From Acanthaster planci (lineage: Eukaryota > Echinodermata > Asteroidea > Valvatida > Acanthasteridae), in contig NW_019091600.1 of assembly GCF_001949145.1 (NCBI RefSeq), forward strand, positions 37,694-101,693: DNA of 64,000 nt, given 5' to 3'. Of the stretch, positions 36,540 to 47,601 are shown one piece after another. How positions within the stretch are numbered: the stretch's first letter is position 1; each line of letters begins with the position of its first letter. Below the pieces are notes generated by a model that saw nothing but the letters and a program-made list of their open reading frames with translations, was not told where the DNA came from and did no database searches. The translations under genes and the position numbers were made by a program.

Positions 36540-36775
36540 ATCACTAAGATTCCAAAATCTTCACTGGACACAATTGGTTTTGAGTGTACCACATAAACAT
36601 TATGGTCTATGGTGTGACATTCCTCCCCCGAGGGGCGTATTTTCCACGTGGTACACAGAGAGGCTCAGAACTCCCATCTTCACTGAGGTTCTTGTAAATG
36701 CTCTCTAGCCCCATCTCGCTGGCTTCAAAGGCTTTGTGGACACTCTCAGATGGCTCAGCGTTGAAATCTCCACTC
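36540..36775 (-). pseudogene. Nocturnin-like exon remnant
   Basis: A minus-strand segment after a TTACCAG acceptor reads ILSGDFNAEPSESVHKAFEA and LESIYKNLSEDGSSEP. After a one-base frameshift it continues TTWKIRPSGEECHTIDHNV. This order (GDFNAEP, LSxDGxSEP, TTWKIR, GExxHT) matches the C-terminal part of the endonuclease/exonuclease/phosphatase fold of nocturnin-type proteins. The DFN metal/phosphate site is kept, but the final HTLDY motif reads HTIDH. No neighbouring exons were recognised, so it looks like a stranded, decayed exon between METTL27-like genes A and B. Confidence 0.55.
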
Positions 36776-37881
36776 AGAATCTGGTAAGCCACGTACGTGC
36801 TACCTCTTTTTTGTCACCTCTAACACAGGGCAAGTACTACTGACCGCGGAAAACTCCATTTTTCCGTACGTCTCTTCACGTCGATATGGAAAGTGGGGTG
36901 AAAGTCCGAAATTTCAACAAGGGAAGCTTCACAAGTTGTGGAACTTATTCTATTATTACTGGAAGTAAAAACATTTTTCGTAAAGCAGTCGCGCAACAAA
37001 AATATTGGCGAGTGTTCTGCCTGTGGGGATATCACATAGTGCTTTCCTCTCAGATATTTTCTCCATGATATTAATTGCTACTTTGAAAGCTTCATCTATT
37101 TGAGATGGAACACCACTGACTTGGCATGATATTTGTTTCAAAACACAGCAACAGCTACGTGTTACATCAATGAAAACAACAGGTTAAGGGAGATTTTATT
37201 TATACACACACGTACATTTTCTTGAACATACTCGTGAGGTTCTTCTCGGTGCGAATCATATCGTAAACCTTTGGGTCCACTTTTGTTTCTTTAAAATGTT
37301 GAGAGCATGTCAGTTACGTGATGCCACTCATGCGGTTCAAACTGCGCGCTCAGCTCTGAATGTAGCCGTCCGCGTCTATCCAATTATAGGCCTGGAATTT
37401 TGGGCTTGTTGTGAAAGAAGTAGGCCTGCCCCTAACTGGAAACTACCAGTCCCAAATTCGGGATTTATAGAAATATTTCTATGATCCCTCCTGATCATGG
37501 CATGTCTTATTGTAAACACCCCGTGGGATCACAAAATATTAATGAGCTCGCACGCAGAAATAGGGGGCCTACAACCATTTGGTGGAATGCACCCTCTAGA
37601 CAGCCAAGTCACAGGTGTACTTTTTTTAATGTATACGTAAACATATGCGACGAGCGTGTAAAGACCCCTTGCTGCTGGGGGGAGGGGGGTTAAGAGGTCT
37701 CAGTACAGCTTGCCATCGATTAGAGTCATTGCAGTTGAGGATCATGACTTATCGACACTGTCACGACTGTTGTTGAACGCAGCGTTCTTCTACACGGTTG
37801 GTCGCGGGGTATTCTGCAACTAGTCTTGGGTGATAAAGAGTGAACTGACGTTGACAAATCAGAATCAGTATTGAGTTACAA

Positions 37882-40800
37882 ATGACTGAGAGAGAGCAAA
37901 GTGTTGAGGGTTTTCACCACTTTCGGAGCCGAATCTACGCCCATCCTTCAGGTGGGGAGGAACTGGTTCAAGTTTATGATGACTGGGCGGACCACTTCAA
38001 GGAGGTAGGCCTGAACCTTTTATGATATTCTTGCATCAAGCAATTCGATACCAAGCAAGCTATGCATTTTGTGTATGAACCCATGAGCAAGTGGCCCTTG
38101 TCAAAAGTTATGTTGTAAAAAAACATGCTCAACACGGCAGATGTGGATCCATATACACACAAATTTTCAAAAGTTTGTAAGAAGAGCTCACTGGCAGGAA
38201 TGTGATTGGTAAATTCGGGATGAATGAACTTCAAGTCTTTATTCCGAATGGCCAATAGTACATTTCACTATCTTAGTCCATATCAGAAACGGGGATTCGT
38301 GCAAGGTATCCCCCTGATGTTCTTTTTCTTACAAGCATTATTTCGTTTTTTTGTGAATAACTTCAGTCCAAATCATGGGCGGAAATCGAGGCGGAATGGG
38401 GGTATATATCCCCACTTGGGGTGCCGGGCAGTTGAATCATCCCCAGTTTTTGTTGTGAGCAAAGAAATTAAAGCAGACTGCATAGAATGTTTTGGACTCC
38501 CAAAGACTGAAATGTTCTGAATGTCACTCAAAATTTTTTTAAGCCATAAATATGCCATCCCGACAAAAGATTCGGCATAAATGTTATACATATTACAAAA
38601 TAATGTACACATGAATATCGCCCCCTACATGGTCTATAGTGCACCCCTGGTTTTCAAACTGCCATGGCCGGGCAATCATCCCCGAATGTTTTTCCCTCTC
38701 CTGTCCCCCCAATTTCCGGCACATATTTTATGCCTTTAGTCCAAATCATCAATGCTAAATGGTATGAAAAAAGGGTTGCTTTGATTACAGATTAGAGTAT
38801 TTTAAAGGGTAGTGCTGATTACGCATAAAACAAACTGCTTCTTTGTCAACTAATCCCATGATGAACTGTGAACAGGATTATTGACAAATATTTAACGGTG
38901 CATAGGAATTTTCACGCCAATTGTTTGTTGAGCTGTGAGTAAAGACAGCTGTCTCAAGCCTTGTACTTGTATTAATTAATCATGTTTATATGAATATCGG
39001 CCAAATGCTGTAAGGGAAAAGGTGAAGGGCCTTCAGAGTATTTCAGAAATATGTGCACTTGTTGTTTCCGTCTCGGTACTTCACTCCATGGTTCATCACT
39101 TCTGTGCTCAAAACTATCACACAATTCATTTTAAAGCCAGGACTTCACGCCCCCGAGTCTTGGCCCATTATTGTTGAAAAAACTATGCTCAACTCCTTTT
39201 GACGTTCTCTGACCAACGTTTTGGAAATCTGCCGGAAATGTGGTGGCCGTTTTATATAAATAAGGGTCTCACAATGGCGGCTTTCCAGTCATTTGAAGGA
39301 AAATATAGGACGGAGAGAACTCCCCCCCCCACCTTTGTGTTGGTCATTGTTTGATCGGAGTCTCAGGAATCCTTTTACAGACTTCTAAGGGGATGTGTTA
39401 GGTAACAACAGTCTACAGTGTGTATAGGGATTCGACAGGTGGGGGGGGTACCCCTCCGTCCCATATCTTGCCTGGTATATTTCCAGTAGTAGTGGTCTGC
39501 ATCTAGGGTATCACTGCGCGAGCGTTACGTACGTAATTGGTGTGCTTGAATACCACACTTTACTAACAGCTGAATTCTGCACGTAGTGCATACGCTTGTG
39601 ACCATTAATTGCCCGGCTGACAATTTTGTTATCGCTAACTGGTTCACTAAACGTCCAGGGGAGAACTACAGAAACAGATAAGTGAGTCGTCAGAGGGCAT
39701 ATGCTCTAATCATTATTAAGCATTATCGTCTTGGGACTAAGACTAACATTAACCTTGATAAGATACAAATGGAACAGGAATAACACGAACAAAATTTTGC
39801 TGCACACTTCGGGAACAGAGACAACCTTGTTTTCAACTTGACCCTAAGTCCAAAATGACATAGCCATGGATACAGGTACATTATATACAAGTTGTGAGAT
39901 CGAGAGTACTAGCGGCATAGCTGCTACGTTTTCCTCACCTGGTTTGTCATTTTCTGCCAGCAAAAATCCTGTCAATGATCGTGTCCTATTTTTCACCTTG
40001 TCAGCAAAATCTCAGTGTGGGTTACTGTAGTCCTGCTAATCTCTCTGCCCTTGTGTCTGACGTCATAAGAGATAAATCGGCCAAGATCCTGGATGCAGCG
40101 TCTGGAGTAGGAATGGTTGGAGAAGAGGTTAGATACTCTGAATTGGTAGGACTTCCATTTGGATAAGTGGACCAGTGGAACAGTGTTGAAAGTGGAGGGG
40201 AGGGAGAAAGCCTGAACAGGGGCACATTCAAGATTGTTTGTGGGGGTGGTAAATTTGGGTACCTCAAGTGGCTCAGGAAAGGTGAGAGGGAAAACAACTT
40301 CCATTTCACATCCCCCTCCCTGGCCACGCCCAGTGGTGATTTGGATCCCTAAATGTCACCAACATTAAATCCAACACCTGGAGCCACCAACATGTGGCAA
40401 AGTACATTTTCACGTGACCTATTTTCAAGTGCATTGCTGGCACGTGTATGAAGTTCGCATTAGGTTCTCAGCACGGTTAAACTTAAAGTGAGTCCTGGAT
40501 ATACCAAAATGTAAAGCCAGGTTTCCATATGGTCGTTTGTAACGCAGCGGCTCCGCAAGACGTCAGGACGCAGACAGTCGCGGAAGAGGCGTTGTGCAAC
40601 GTCATTCCAGCAAAAACTTAATCAAAACGGTGCCCAAACTCGGAAAATTTTCGTTAAAAAAATGCTTTTTTTTTGCCGTGGCAACGTTGCCTCTTGAAGC
40701 CAAAGTGATACTCCAGTTTGATGTAATTTGTTAATGGTCAGCTGTTTTTTTGACAATTGGGGCTGCATTTGATAGCAATAAGGAGAAAGTGGACCAAATT

Positions 40801-42465
40801 AGTGGTACTCAGCGAGAGGCGCATCGTTGTACGCCCGTCATGCCAGCGTACGTGTTTGTAAAGGCCTACACAGCGACTCAACGCAGACAGTCGGCAAAGT
40901 TGAACCATGGTTGAACAGGGGTCTACTTTACCGATCTGCCTGGGGCTGATTTGTGTTTGTGGCAAAACTTCCGTTTGACATGTTTCCATATTTCTACGTT
41001 GCAGTTTGCGTCTTGATTGCGTTGCTCTCTGCGTTTCTCACGTCGATAAGGAAACCAGGCTTAAGACTTCGATACAATTGCACCATGATCTTTTTCCAAG
41101 CATTTCCAATATTGGCTGAAACAGTGCATATGCTCCCCGTCAGTTCTCTGGTGGAAACGGCATAAAAATTTTCTTGATCCAGCTACGCTTGTACCACGTC
41201 TACATAAATCTTTCTAGGATGCTTATGCGCAAAGACCACATCTATGCCATTTCTACAACGTAGGCTGTAAATATGCTGTCACTGTGATTTCAAGCCACTT
41301 TACGACCCTGTTACGTAAATTTCTCGTAGACCTATACTCAAAATTTTGGCACGACTGCCCCGTTGATGAAGACTCTAACACGATCTCAAAAAGACTGGCC
41401 ACATCGTGTTGAGTGTCACGGGGGCTAAAATAAAGGTCGAGATCAACATGGTCCATACGCCAAGTCATACAGCAAAGGAGCATAACTTACACCTGTTTCG
41501 GTAAATCTCTGGAATGTTTCTCCTTCCCCTTCTTGGGGGTAGAAATTGATAGCAACAGGAAACAAAATGAGACAATACAAATAGGTGAAAGTTTAAAAAA
41601 ACATTATTCTCTGACTTGACATGTTTTCTTCTTTGCTTTCAGCTCAAAGGCGTGGCTTCGTTCACATTGATGCCCTGGAACCTTCTCAAGTTTCCTTGGA
41701 CAAGAGTAAGGAACATCAGTGCTACACTGAGTACATATGCGACACACTAGATGACCACCAGACGAAAATTCCGGATGGTATGGTATAGAAAACTAGCCGA
41801 TTAATAAACAGGCAGATACACGTCTATAGTACGTTTCAATACGAACACTTCATCGAATCATATCCAGCAACTGTACCAGTATTAGTCGCAAAACAATGAA
41901 GTTTTAGGCTGTATGACATTCTAATAAAAAAACAGACAAACTTTGGCGTGATTTCTTTTTATGTGCTTTCTTTTTATGTGCTCAGTGTACTTTTTTTAAT
42001 CAGATCACTATGATGTCGTCGTCATGAGTGGAGCTTTTGGTATTCCTGGTCATGTGACCGATGCGTGCTTCCCAGAGCTCATTCGAATTACAAAACCAGG
42101 TACAGAGTAGAAAGTTGACATCATTTCTTCAGGACAGATGAGACATGATTTTAGGGACTTGTATCTGCGAATATCAGAGTACACTTATAGTTCACCCGGT
42201 CATCATGAAAGGGCCTAACTAAAGCTTGCATCGACCGACTAAATAACAAAATAATGTGTATTTTTGATTCACTCCCTAAGGTGGTCACATCATGTTCACA
42301 ATGAGCACCAAGGTAGCGGAGGAGTGGAGTGACAAGTTAGAGGGCGCAATTCAGGCACATGCCCAGCAAGGATCATGGGAAGTTGTTGATTATCGTTGGA
42401 TCATATATCTTCAACATGATACTGTTAGTGAAAAAGCAAAAGTGCCGATTCTCAGGCTTCTATAA
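37882..42465 (+). pseudogene. METTL27-like gene B, five exons, one-base deletion in exon 3
   Basis: Exons 37882-38004, 40005-40127, 41643-41777, 42004-42099 and 42281-42465, each with AG and GT borders. Exon 2 carries the SAM-binding motif ILDAASGVGMVGEE, exon 4 VVVMSGAFGIPGHV and exon 5 GHIMFTMSTKVAEEW through AKVPILRLL. Exon 3 is 135 bases against 136 in gene C: its start reads CTCAAAGGCG instead of CTCAAGAGGCG. That single missing base throws the rest out of frame. It may be a true lesion or a sequencing error, because all else is intact. Introns 3 and 4 are nearly identical to those of gene C. Confidence 0.8.
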
Positions 42466-43339
42466 ATGTCGACTACCCCCGGAAAAAAAGAGAGTATATT
42501 ATATGAATTTTTTTTTTCATTCATAGAGTTTTTGAGTAAATTTAAAAGTATGTTTAGATGGTTCAAGAAATGATAGACTTGATAGCAATGTATATGTACT
42601 GAATGTTGGAATGAAGTTAACTACCAGCCAGTTGCATTTTGGCTGTTCCTGCAAACAACAGCTGTGCTATGCATTTATCTTCTGTCATCATTTTGCAATG
42701 CCACCGAATTCTTTTGAAAACCGGTTTATTTTGAGATGGATTGTATACAAGGTCTTGGGTCTTTAAAAAGAAAACAAGGATAGAAGACAATATCCTGAAG
42801 GGCTAATGTTTCAGGTTGGCTACAAATTTCTCAGCAATAACAGGATATCAATGCCTTGTATTTCCACGTTATAGTGACATTCGACAAGCAGAATGAAAAG
42901 ACATTAATACACTGACTCAATGTTTGTACACCGCTCATAATATTTTCCTGATCAGGACGTAATCTTTGAATTAAAAAAGGTTACTGAAAAACAAGTAGTG
43001 GTGTGTAACTGTCATTTTTTTCAAGGCATTGTTTTTTTTGGCAGATCATTCATTACTGACACCATTATAGATACTAGAATATTAGACCAATTGAATACTT
43101 AACTAGAGCTAATGTGCTTCAGGGAGCATGACATATCAGCCGTGAACAGCTTTTGGAAACATTGAAGGTGCACACAAGGTGACTACTGGCAAGTGCGGCT
43201 TCAATGTGCTAAAGAATATAAGAGTAGAGATTTTTGTGCATAAACTAATGGCTGCTGAGGTCTTTATATAACAGGGGCCTACTAGCGGAAATTACAAGGT
43301 TCGTGTAAGTCTAGCGTTTAAGCAAGGTGAACGTGGCTG

Positions 43340-44555
43340 GCTTGCTGGAAGACGTTGCAGTCTGTATTGCCACAGAGGCCTATGCAAATCGTGTATAGTC
43401 TGGTTCGGGGAACGGGCTTTGCACAGAATTCTCTACATATTAGAGGTACGGACCAGAATAAATTTTTCTGTCACTGCACACGTGATTATTGGGGACACCA
43501 CTGCCAGAAACCACATCACCCGTCAAATCCGACTACTGTCCTGGGCAGCTGACATAAACCTCGCCACCTTACATCACAGTTACAGTCCGACAACCAAGAC
43601 CACAGCGTTCCCTAAGACTCTGCAGGTCATTTACCCAGCGTTGGACGAGGCTTGAACAGAAAGCCTCCATCCTCTTCACCAAACTCTCCCTCGAAGAATA
43701 CGAGCACCAACTACAAGAGGCCGAAAAACAAATGACGGACACAAGACGCTTTGCCCAAGAAGAACCTGCCGGTTTCCAAGGCAGTGACCATGCAGCACAT
43801 CTGAACTCTTCAGCTACCTGACCCGGCCCCAACCAACCAAGAGCCTCAAGAGAGCATAACAAGTCAACCAAAAACAAACGGTCTTTTTCAAGACCACAAC
43901 AACTTCAAAAAAATTGGCTACTCGCTACCTGCTTAATTCCGAATATAACTTGACCCAACCCAGTGGTTATATTCCTCATCCCAATCCCAAAGAAGATGGC
44001 CAAAAGGAAATTCAAAAAAGAAAACAAAGATCGCTCAGCCAACAGAAATCGAACAACTTCTCTGCTAAATGCAAATCTCTTAAAAACGAGCCAAAACCAA
44101 TCAGTTGGAAGTATTAGTAGAACAATGCAAATCCTTCATAACCAACCTATCCACAATGAAACTATCACCGACCGAAAAAATCGCTCTGGGAGAAGGTCCC
44201 AACTTTATACCAATTCCTACTAAACCAAACCGCAAATCACTCCTAATGGATATAAACAACTTCAACTACAGACTCAGAATCGCATTTCTTATGCGTAACA
44301 AATGCCCAAAGAACCATCTGTTCCAAGCATGCCTCTACCTGGTATCCAAAAACCACACCCAGTACGACGCAGGAAGAATACCAGGAAGCCACCAAATTTG
44401 AACTTGCTCACATCAGGCTCAGACATTGGCAAAACAACATTACCGAATAAGAACTATCTGCTATAAACCAACTTAAAAACAACCTCAATATCGTAGTTAA
44501 ACCATACAACAAAGGCAGAGGCATATGCATAATGAACATATAAGACTACCAGTAA
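43340..44555 (+). mobile_element. Penelope-like retroelement, 5' part (interrupted by element 2)
   Basis: The plus strand carries, in several frames, the N-terminal half of a Penelope-like reverse transcriptase. A conserved start reads FITNLSTMKLSPTEKIALG with PNFIPIPT, then LLMDINNFNYRLRI, and near the junction the VVKPYNKGRGICI stretch that in this family precedes the fingers region. The coding sequence stops at 44555 where element 2 begins and resumes at 56433. The gene already contains frameshifts and stops. Confidence 0.7.
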
Positions 44556-44985
44556 TAGGGGTAGGAGAAAACGGGACCAAAACGAAAACCCTCCTATACC
44601 TACCCGACCCCTTTTTCAAAAATAAAAAACTCAAACCCGGCAAAATTGAAATAAAAACCTATACCTACCCGAAGCTTTTTTAAAAATTGAAAAAGTCGTT
44701 ACATTAACACTCTTAAAACATAAAAAACACCCGGATTTTTAGGACAACGTTCAATTTTGCCGTCCCGGTTTTCGGATCACTAAAAAGGGGTTTGGTAGGT
44801 ATAGGAAGGTTTTCGTTTTTTTCCTGTTTTCTTCTACCCCTACTACTACTACCGTCACTAAAACGAATGATTATTTGACACTCGCAGGAGCGTTTTAAAC
44901 AAAAATTGAATGATTATTTGACACTTGCAGGAGCGTTTTAAACAAAAATTGAATGATTATTTGACACTCGCAGGAGCGTTTGCCG
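44556..44985 (+). repeat. Left terminal inverted repeat of element 2 (foldback plus 43-bp repeats)
   Basis: The outer about 300 bases (44556-44855) are themselves an imperfect inverted repeat: the start TAGGGGTAGGAGAAAAC is mirrored by GTTTTCTTCTACCCCTA near 44830-44842, with arms of about 100 bases holding CGAAAACC, CCTATACCTACC and GGCAAAATTGAA. Inside follow three 43-bp tandem units starting at 44865, 44908 and 44951, each with GAATGATTATTTGACAC and GCAGGAGCGTTT. The right end has the same parts in reverse complement. Confidence 0.85.
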
Positions 44986-45064
44986 GATACGAAACGAAAT
45001 CGGAAAACGGCAGATCAATTATCGGTCAACAGAAAATTATAAAAAAAATTTCCAAAATTCCCAA

Positions 45065-45251
45065 AATTCTCTAAAAGTCAAATGGATCCAAATTTGAATA
45101 CGCTAAATTAGTCCCGACTCACGCAGTGTGGTTAACCGTAAACGGTTACGAAACGAAACGCGATTTAATTGAGCAAGCGAAGCTGGACGTGCAAAACCAA
45201 AAGCATAAACCAAAGGAAATATTTATCCCTAATGATTTACTTGCCGCTTAA
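45065..45251 (+). other. Short remnant frame of element 2
   Basis: A plus-strand frame ending TAA at 45251 reads YAKLVPTHAVWLTVNGYET then RDLIEQAKLDVQNQKHK and IFIPNDLLAA. It has no clear start and is about 55 residues long. It lies just upstream of the Cys-rich gene. It may be the C-terminus of a lost gene; no family was recognised. Confidence 0.3.
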
Positions 45252-45290
45252 AATTGAAAAAAATATTAAATGTAGTTATTAGAAATAAAC

Positions 45291-45848
45291 ATGTCAAATC
45301 AAAAAACCAACGTTAATTGTTTCTTTTGCAAGGACACGGTCGAATCTGTTAATTTGGTAGATGGGGTCGATTGTACACACTGTTTAAATTCTTATGGTTT
45401 ATTCGAATGTATTGATTGCAACGAATGCCACGACTGCGACAAATGTCACGATTGCAGCAAATGTACCCAGTGCTCGACGTGCGACGAATGCGGTGATTGT
45501 ATAAATTGCGTATTTTGTTTTAATTCATACGACTGTGAACATTCAAATGCCTTAAACAGTTGCGAAGCGTGTTTCGAGTGCAGCGGTTGTATAGAATGTT
45601 TTGGTTGTGTCGACTGCGTTTGCTGCTTAAATTGCGTCGAATTAGAATGAATGGATCACGTGGTGTTTGTCGATGGGCAGCACAAAAAGATAAGACACAA
45701 ACGAGAGGACGATTTACCGCCTAATGCCGGACCTAAACTGGATTCTGATTTATGTGATATTGGGTTAATAATTGAATACGACGTTGACATAGAAGATTTA
45801 ATTAAAGTAGATATTCCATCCGAAGATTTAATAGACTCGGCCGATTAA
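45291..45848 (+). pseudogene. Cys-rich protein with C-x-x-C triplet repeats, element 2
   Basis: ATG at 45291. In the first 119 codons there are 28 Cys. One run has 13 Cys each exactly three residues apart (ECIDCNECHDCDKC onward); a second has about nine (CEACFECSGCIECFGC onward). An in-frame TGA at 45648-45650 separates this from MDHVVFVDGQHKKI and a C-terminal domain ending at 45848. In element 1 the codon at this place is GGA, so a single base change created the stop. Acidic and aromatic residues fill the two positions between Cys. A metal-cluster or disulphide-ladder protein is possible; no family recognised. Confidence 0.65.
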
Positions 45849-45901
45849 CCCCTCCCAAGAACAATGAGAAAAATTTCCGACTGAAATACAAAATTAGAAT
45901 C

Positions 45902-46714
45902 ATGTCAACCCAAATTTACATCGTAACCGACGACCACGATCGTCTCAATGCCAACAACAGCGATCCCAATGTCGTATACGGTCCTTTTGATGCAAATAAA
46001 TTCACTATATCAACCCCCGTGATAAAAGAAGGCAGTTATGTAACCAAATGCTGTTCACCAATTTATTATAGTCATGACGGCCAAGAAAAGCGCCTGTTGA
46101 TTATGATAGCAGACACGACTTGTCACGGTATAAATCCTGTCTATAAATACGGCACGCGGGATAAAACTGTGTTGTCAACTACAGAAGCCCATGATGTGTA
46201 CCCTGAAAGATATAAATTTGGCGGCTTAAGAGTTTATTAAAACAAAGGCCGAAACGCAGGCTGCCGTAAAGTCAAAATTACCCTCGAGTACCATTAACGC
46301 TTACAAAGCCTGTCGCCATCTACATTACTTGTACAAATCGTGCAAAGTTGCATACGTTATTAAACCGCCTTACACAGAAAAACACCGCATGTACGTTAAA
46401 ATAGATTCTTACGCCTCGTTATTTGATCACAGAAAGAGGCCCATTACATTGTCAAATATTGAGAAATTTATAAATAAAAGATGTGATGCGCAATGATTTA
46501 TTTATCCGAAAGACGTATATAATGGAACTCACAGTTCACTGTATTGTGGTGCCAGTGTTAGGTATACCGTATCAACCGCCCTGTTGAAAGTTAGAAATGA
46601 CGACATTATTTCGAATAATTGGCATTACAAGCGTTTAGAGGATTGGACCATAAAGAATCAGAATCTGAATTAGAATCTGAATCTGAAACACCCGTGGAAT
46701 TAAAGGTGAATTAA
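45902..46714 (+). pseudogene. Acidic-tailed protein of unknown function, element 2
   Basis: It starts MSTQIYIVTDDHDRLN at 45902. The first frame stops at 46240; the continuation lies one base over and includes SKLPSSTINAYKACRHL, VAYVIKPPYTEKHRMYVKID, FINKRCDAQ and a GASVRYTVSTALL block. The end is a run of Ser/Glu pairs and PVELKVN, with the stop at 46714. The same order occurs in element 1. An acidic tail behind a compact domain recalls single-stranded DNA-binding proteins, but this is inference. Two frame changes and one TGA disrupt it. Confidence 0.5.
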
Positions 46715-46758
46715 ACTGATGAATTAAACTGATGAATTAAGTTGAGAATTATTTTAAG

Positions 46759-46785
46759 CCTCAGTTATCCCAGGGATAACTGGGG
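46759..46785. terminator. Gene-end hairpin after the acidic-tailed gene, element 2
   Basis: The inverted arms CCTCAGTTATCCC and GGGATAACTGGGG (one mismatch) lie almost back to back, 45 bases beyond the stop codon and before the TFIIB-like gene. The same arm (CCTCAGTTA) is used by the hairpin at the corresponding place in element 1. Confidence 0.65.
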
Positions 46786-46850
46786 TTAATTTTACGTCCC
46801 TTAAATAAACAACTGTTTAAAAAAAATGAACGATTATTTACAATCGGGTG

Positions 46851-47417
46851 AATGAGAATTATCGGCCAAAAACCAACACACGTGAAAATCGAAGAAGAGG
46901 AAAACACGTGCCCACACACAAATATAATGAAAAGAAGAGAAGAATCTGATCTCGTGTGCCGAGATTGTGGGCTAATATTAACTCGCATTTATTCAGACTA
47001 AGCAGAAAAAGTCGGCGGCAAATACAACCAGCGTTTTGTCTACAAAAAGCCAAAATCTAAAACGGGTTAGTTATTTAAAGAATTAGACGTCAAATTAACT
47101 GCGGAACAAGTGGGTCTCACCGAACATAGAGTAAATCAAGTTTTAGTGGACAAAATTTCCAGAGGCAAACCGCTCCGTGCTTTAATAGCGGTCTGTTATA
47201 AAGACGTGACAAAAAAGAAACCGTAAAAGGCCTGTTTAAAATCTCTCAGAAATATTACAACGACGCCACAAATAAATCGAGACCTTTTTTTCAAAAATGC
47301 CAATTGAATTATAAATGTGAAACTATTGCCAAAACATTTGGAGTCGAATTTATTTATAATTCTGCTGACACTTCGCAAATGAACTACGAAAAATTGGGCT
47401 TGGTCATTTGCCCATGA
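46851..47417 (+). pseudogene. TFIIB-like transcription initiation factor, element 2
   Basis: From ATG 46851 the frame reads an N-terminal zinc ribbon, CPH, 15 residues, then CRDCGLIL, as in TFIIB/TFB. It continues with a helical part (LTAEQVGLTEHRVNQVLVD, then RALIAVCYKD). A shift in an A-rich run leads to VKGLFKISQKYYNDATNK, which has the cyclin-fold look of the TFIIB core repeat. TFIIB places RNA polymerase at promoters. Large DNA viruses encode such factors; canonical Polintons, to my knowledge, do not. Two in-frame stops (near 46999 and 47067) and one frameshift disrupt it. A poxvirus VLTF3-like zinc-ribbon factor is the main alternative. Confidence 0.65.
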
Positions 47418-47427
47418 AATAAATTAA

Positions 47428-47598
47428 ATTTACACCACGCGATCGACGATACACCCACTGCAAAAATGTCAAGTGTGTGAAAATAATGGCGCGTATTATC
47501 GACAATCGCAGACGCGCTCGGGTGACGAGGGCATTACGACATGGTTGGTTTGCACAAATTGTGATATGCGTAAAAAATTTAAGTTTAGCTTATTATAA
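47428..47598 (+). CDS. TFIIS-like zinc-ribbon protein (partial), element 2
   Basis: A short frame directly after the TFIIB-like gene contains KCQVCENNGAYYRQSQTRSG followed by DEGITTWLVCTNC and ends at TAA 47598. C-x2-C, QxRSxDE, TxxxxC-x2-C is the signature of the TFIIS C-terminal zinc ribbon, whose Asp-Glu pair enters the polymerase active site and stimulates RNA cleavage. The catalytic DE pair is present. The N-terminal TFIIS domains are absent and no ATG lies in frame, so it is either truncated or a stand-alone ribbon. The AT-rich motif of the next gene overlaps its stop codon. Confidence 0.75.
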   Translation: MYTTRSTIHPLQKCQVCENNGAYYRQSQTRSGDEGITTWLVCTNCDMRKKFKFSLL

Positions 47599-47601
47599 AA
47601 C

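Noticed and set aside
44865-44981. Possible CRISPR-like array
   Set aside because: The 43-bp units are contiguous without unique spacers, the genome is animal, and the repeats belong to the terminal structure of element 2.
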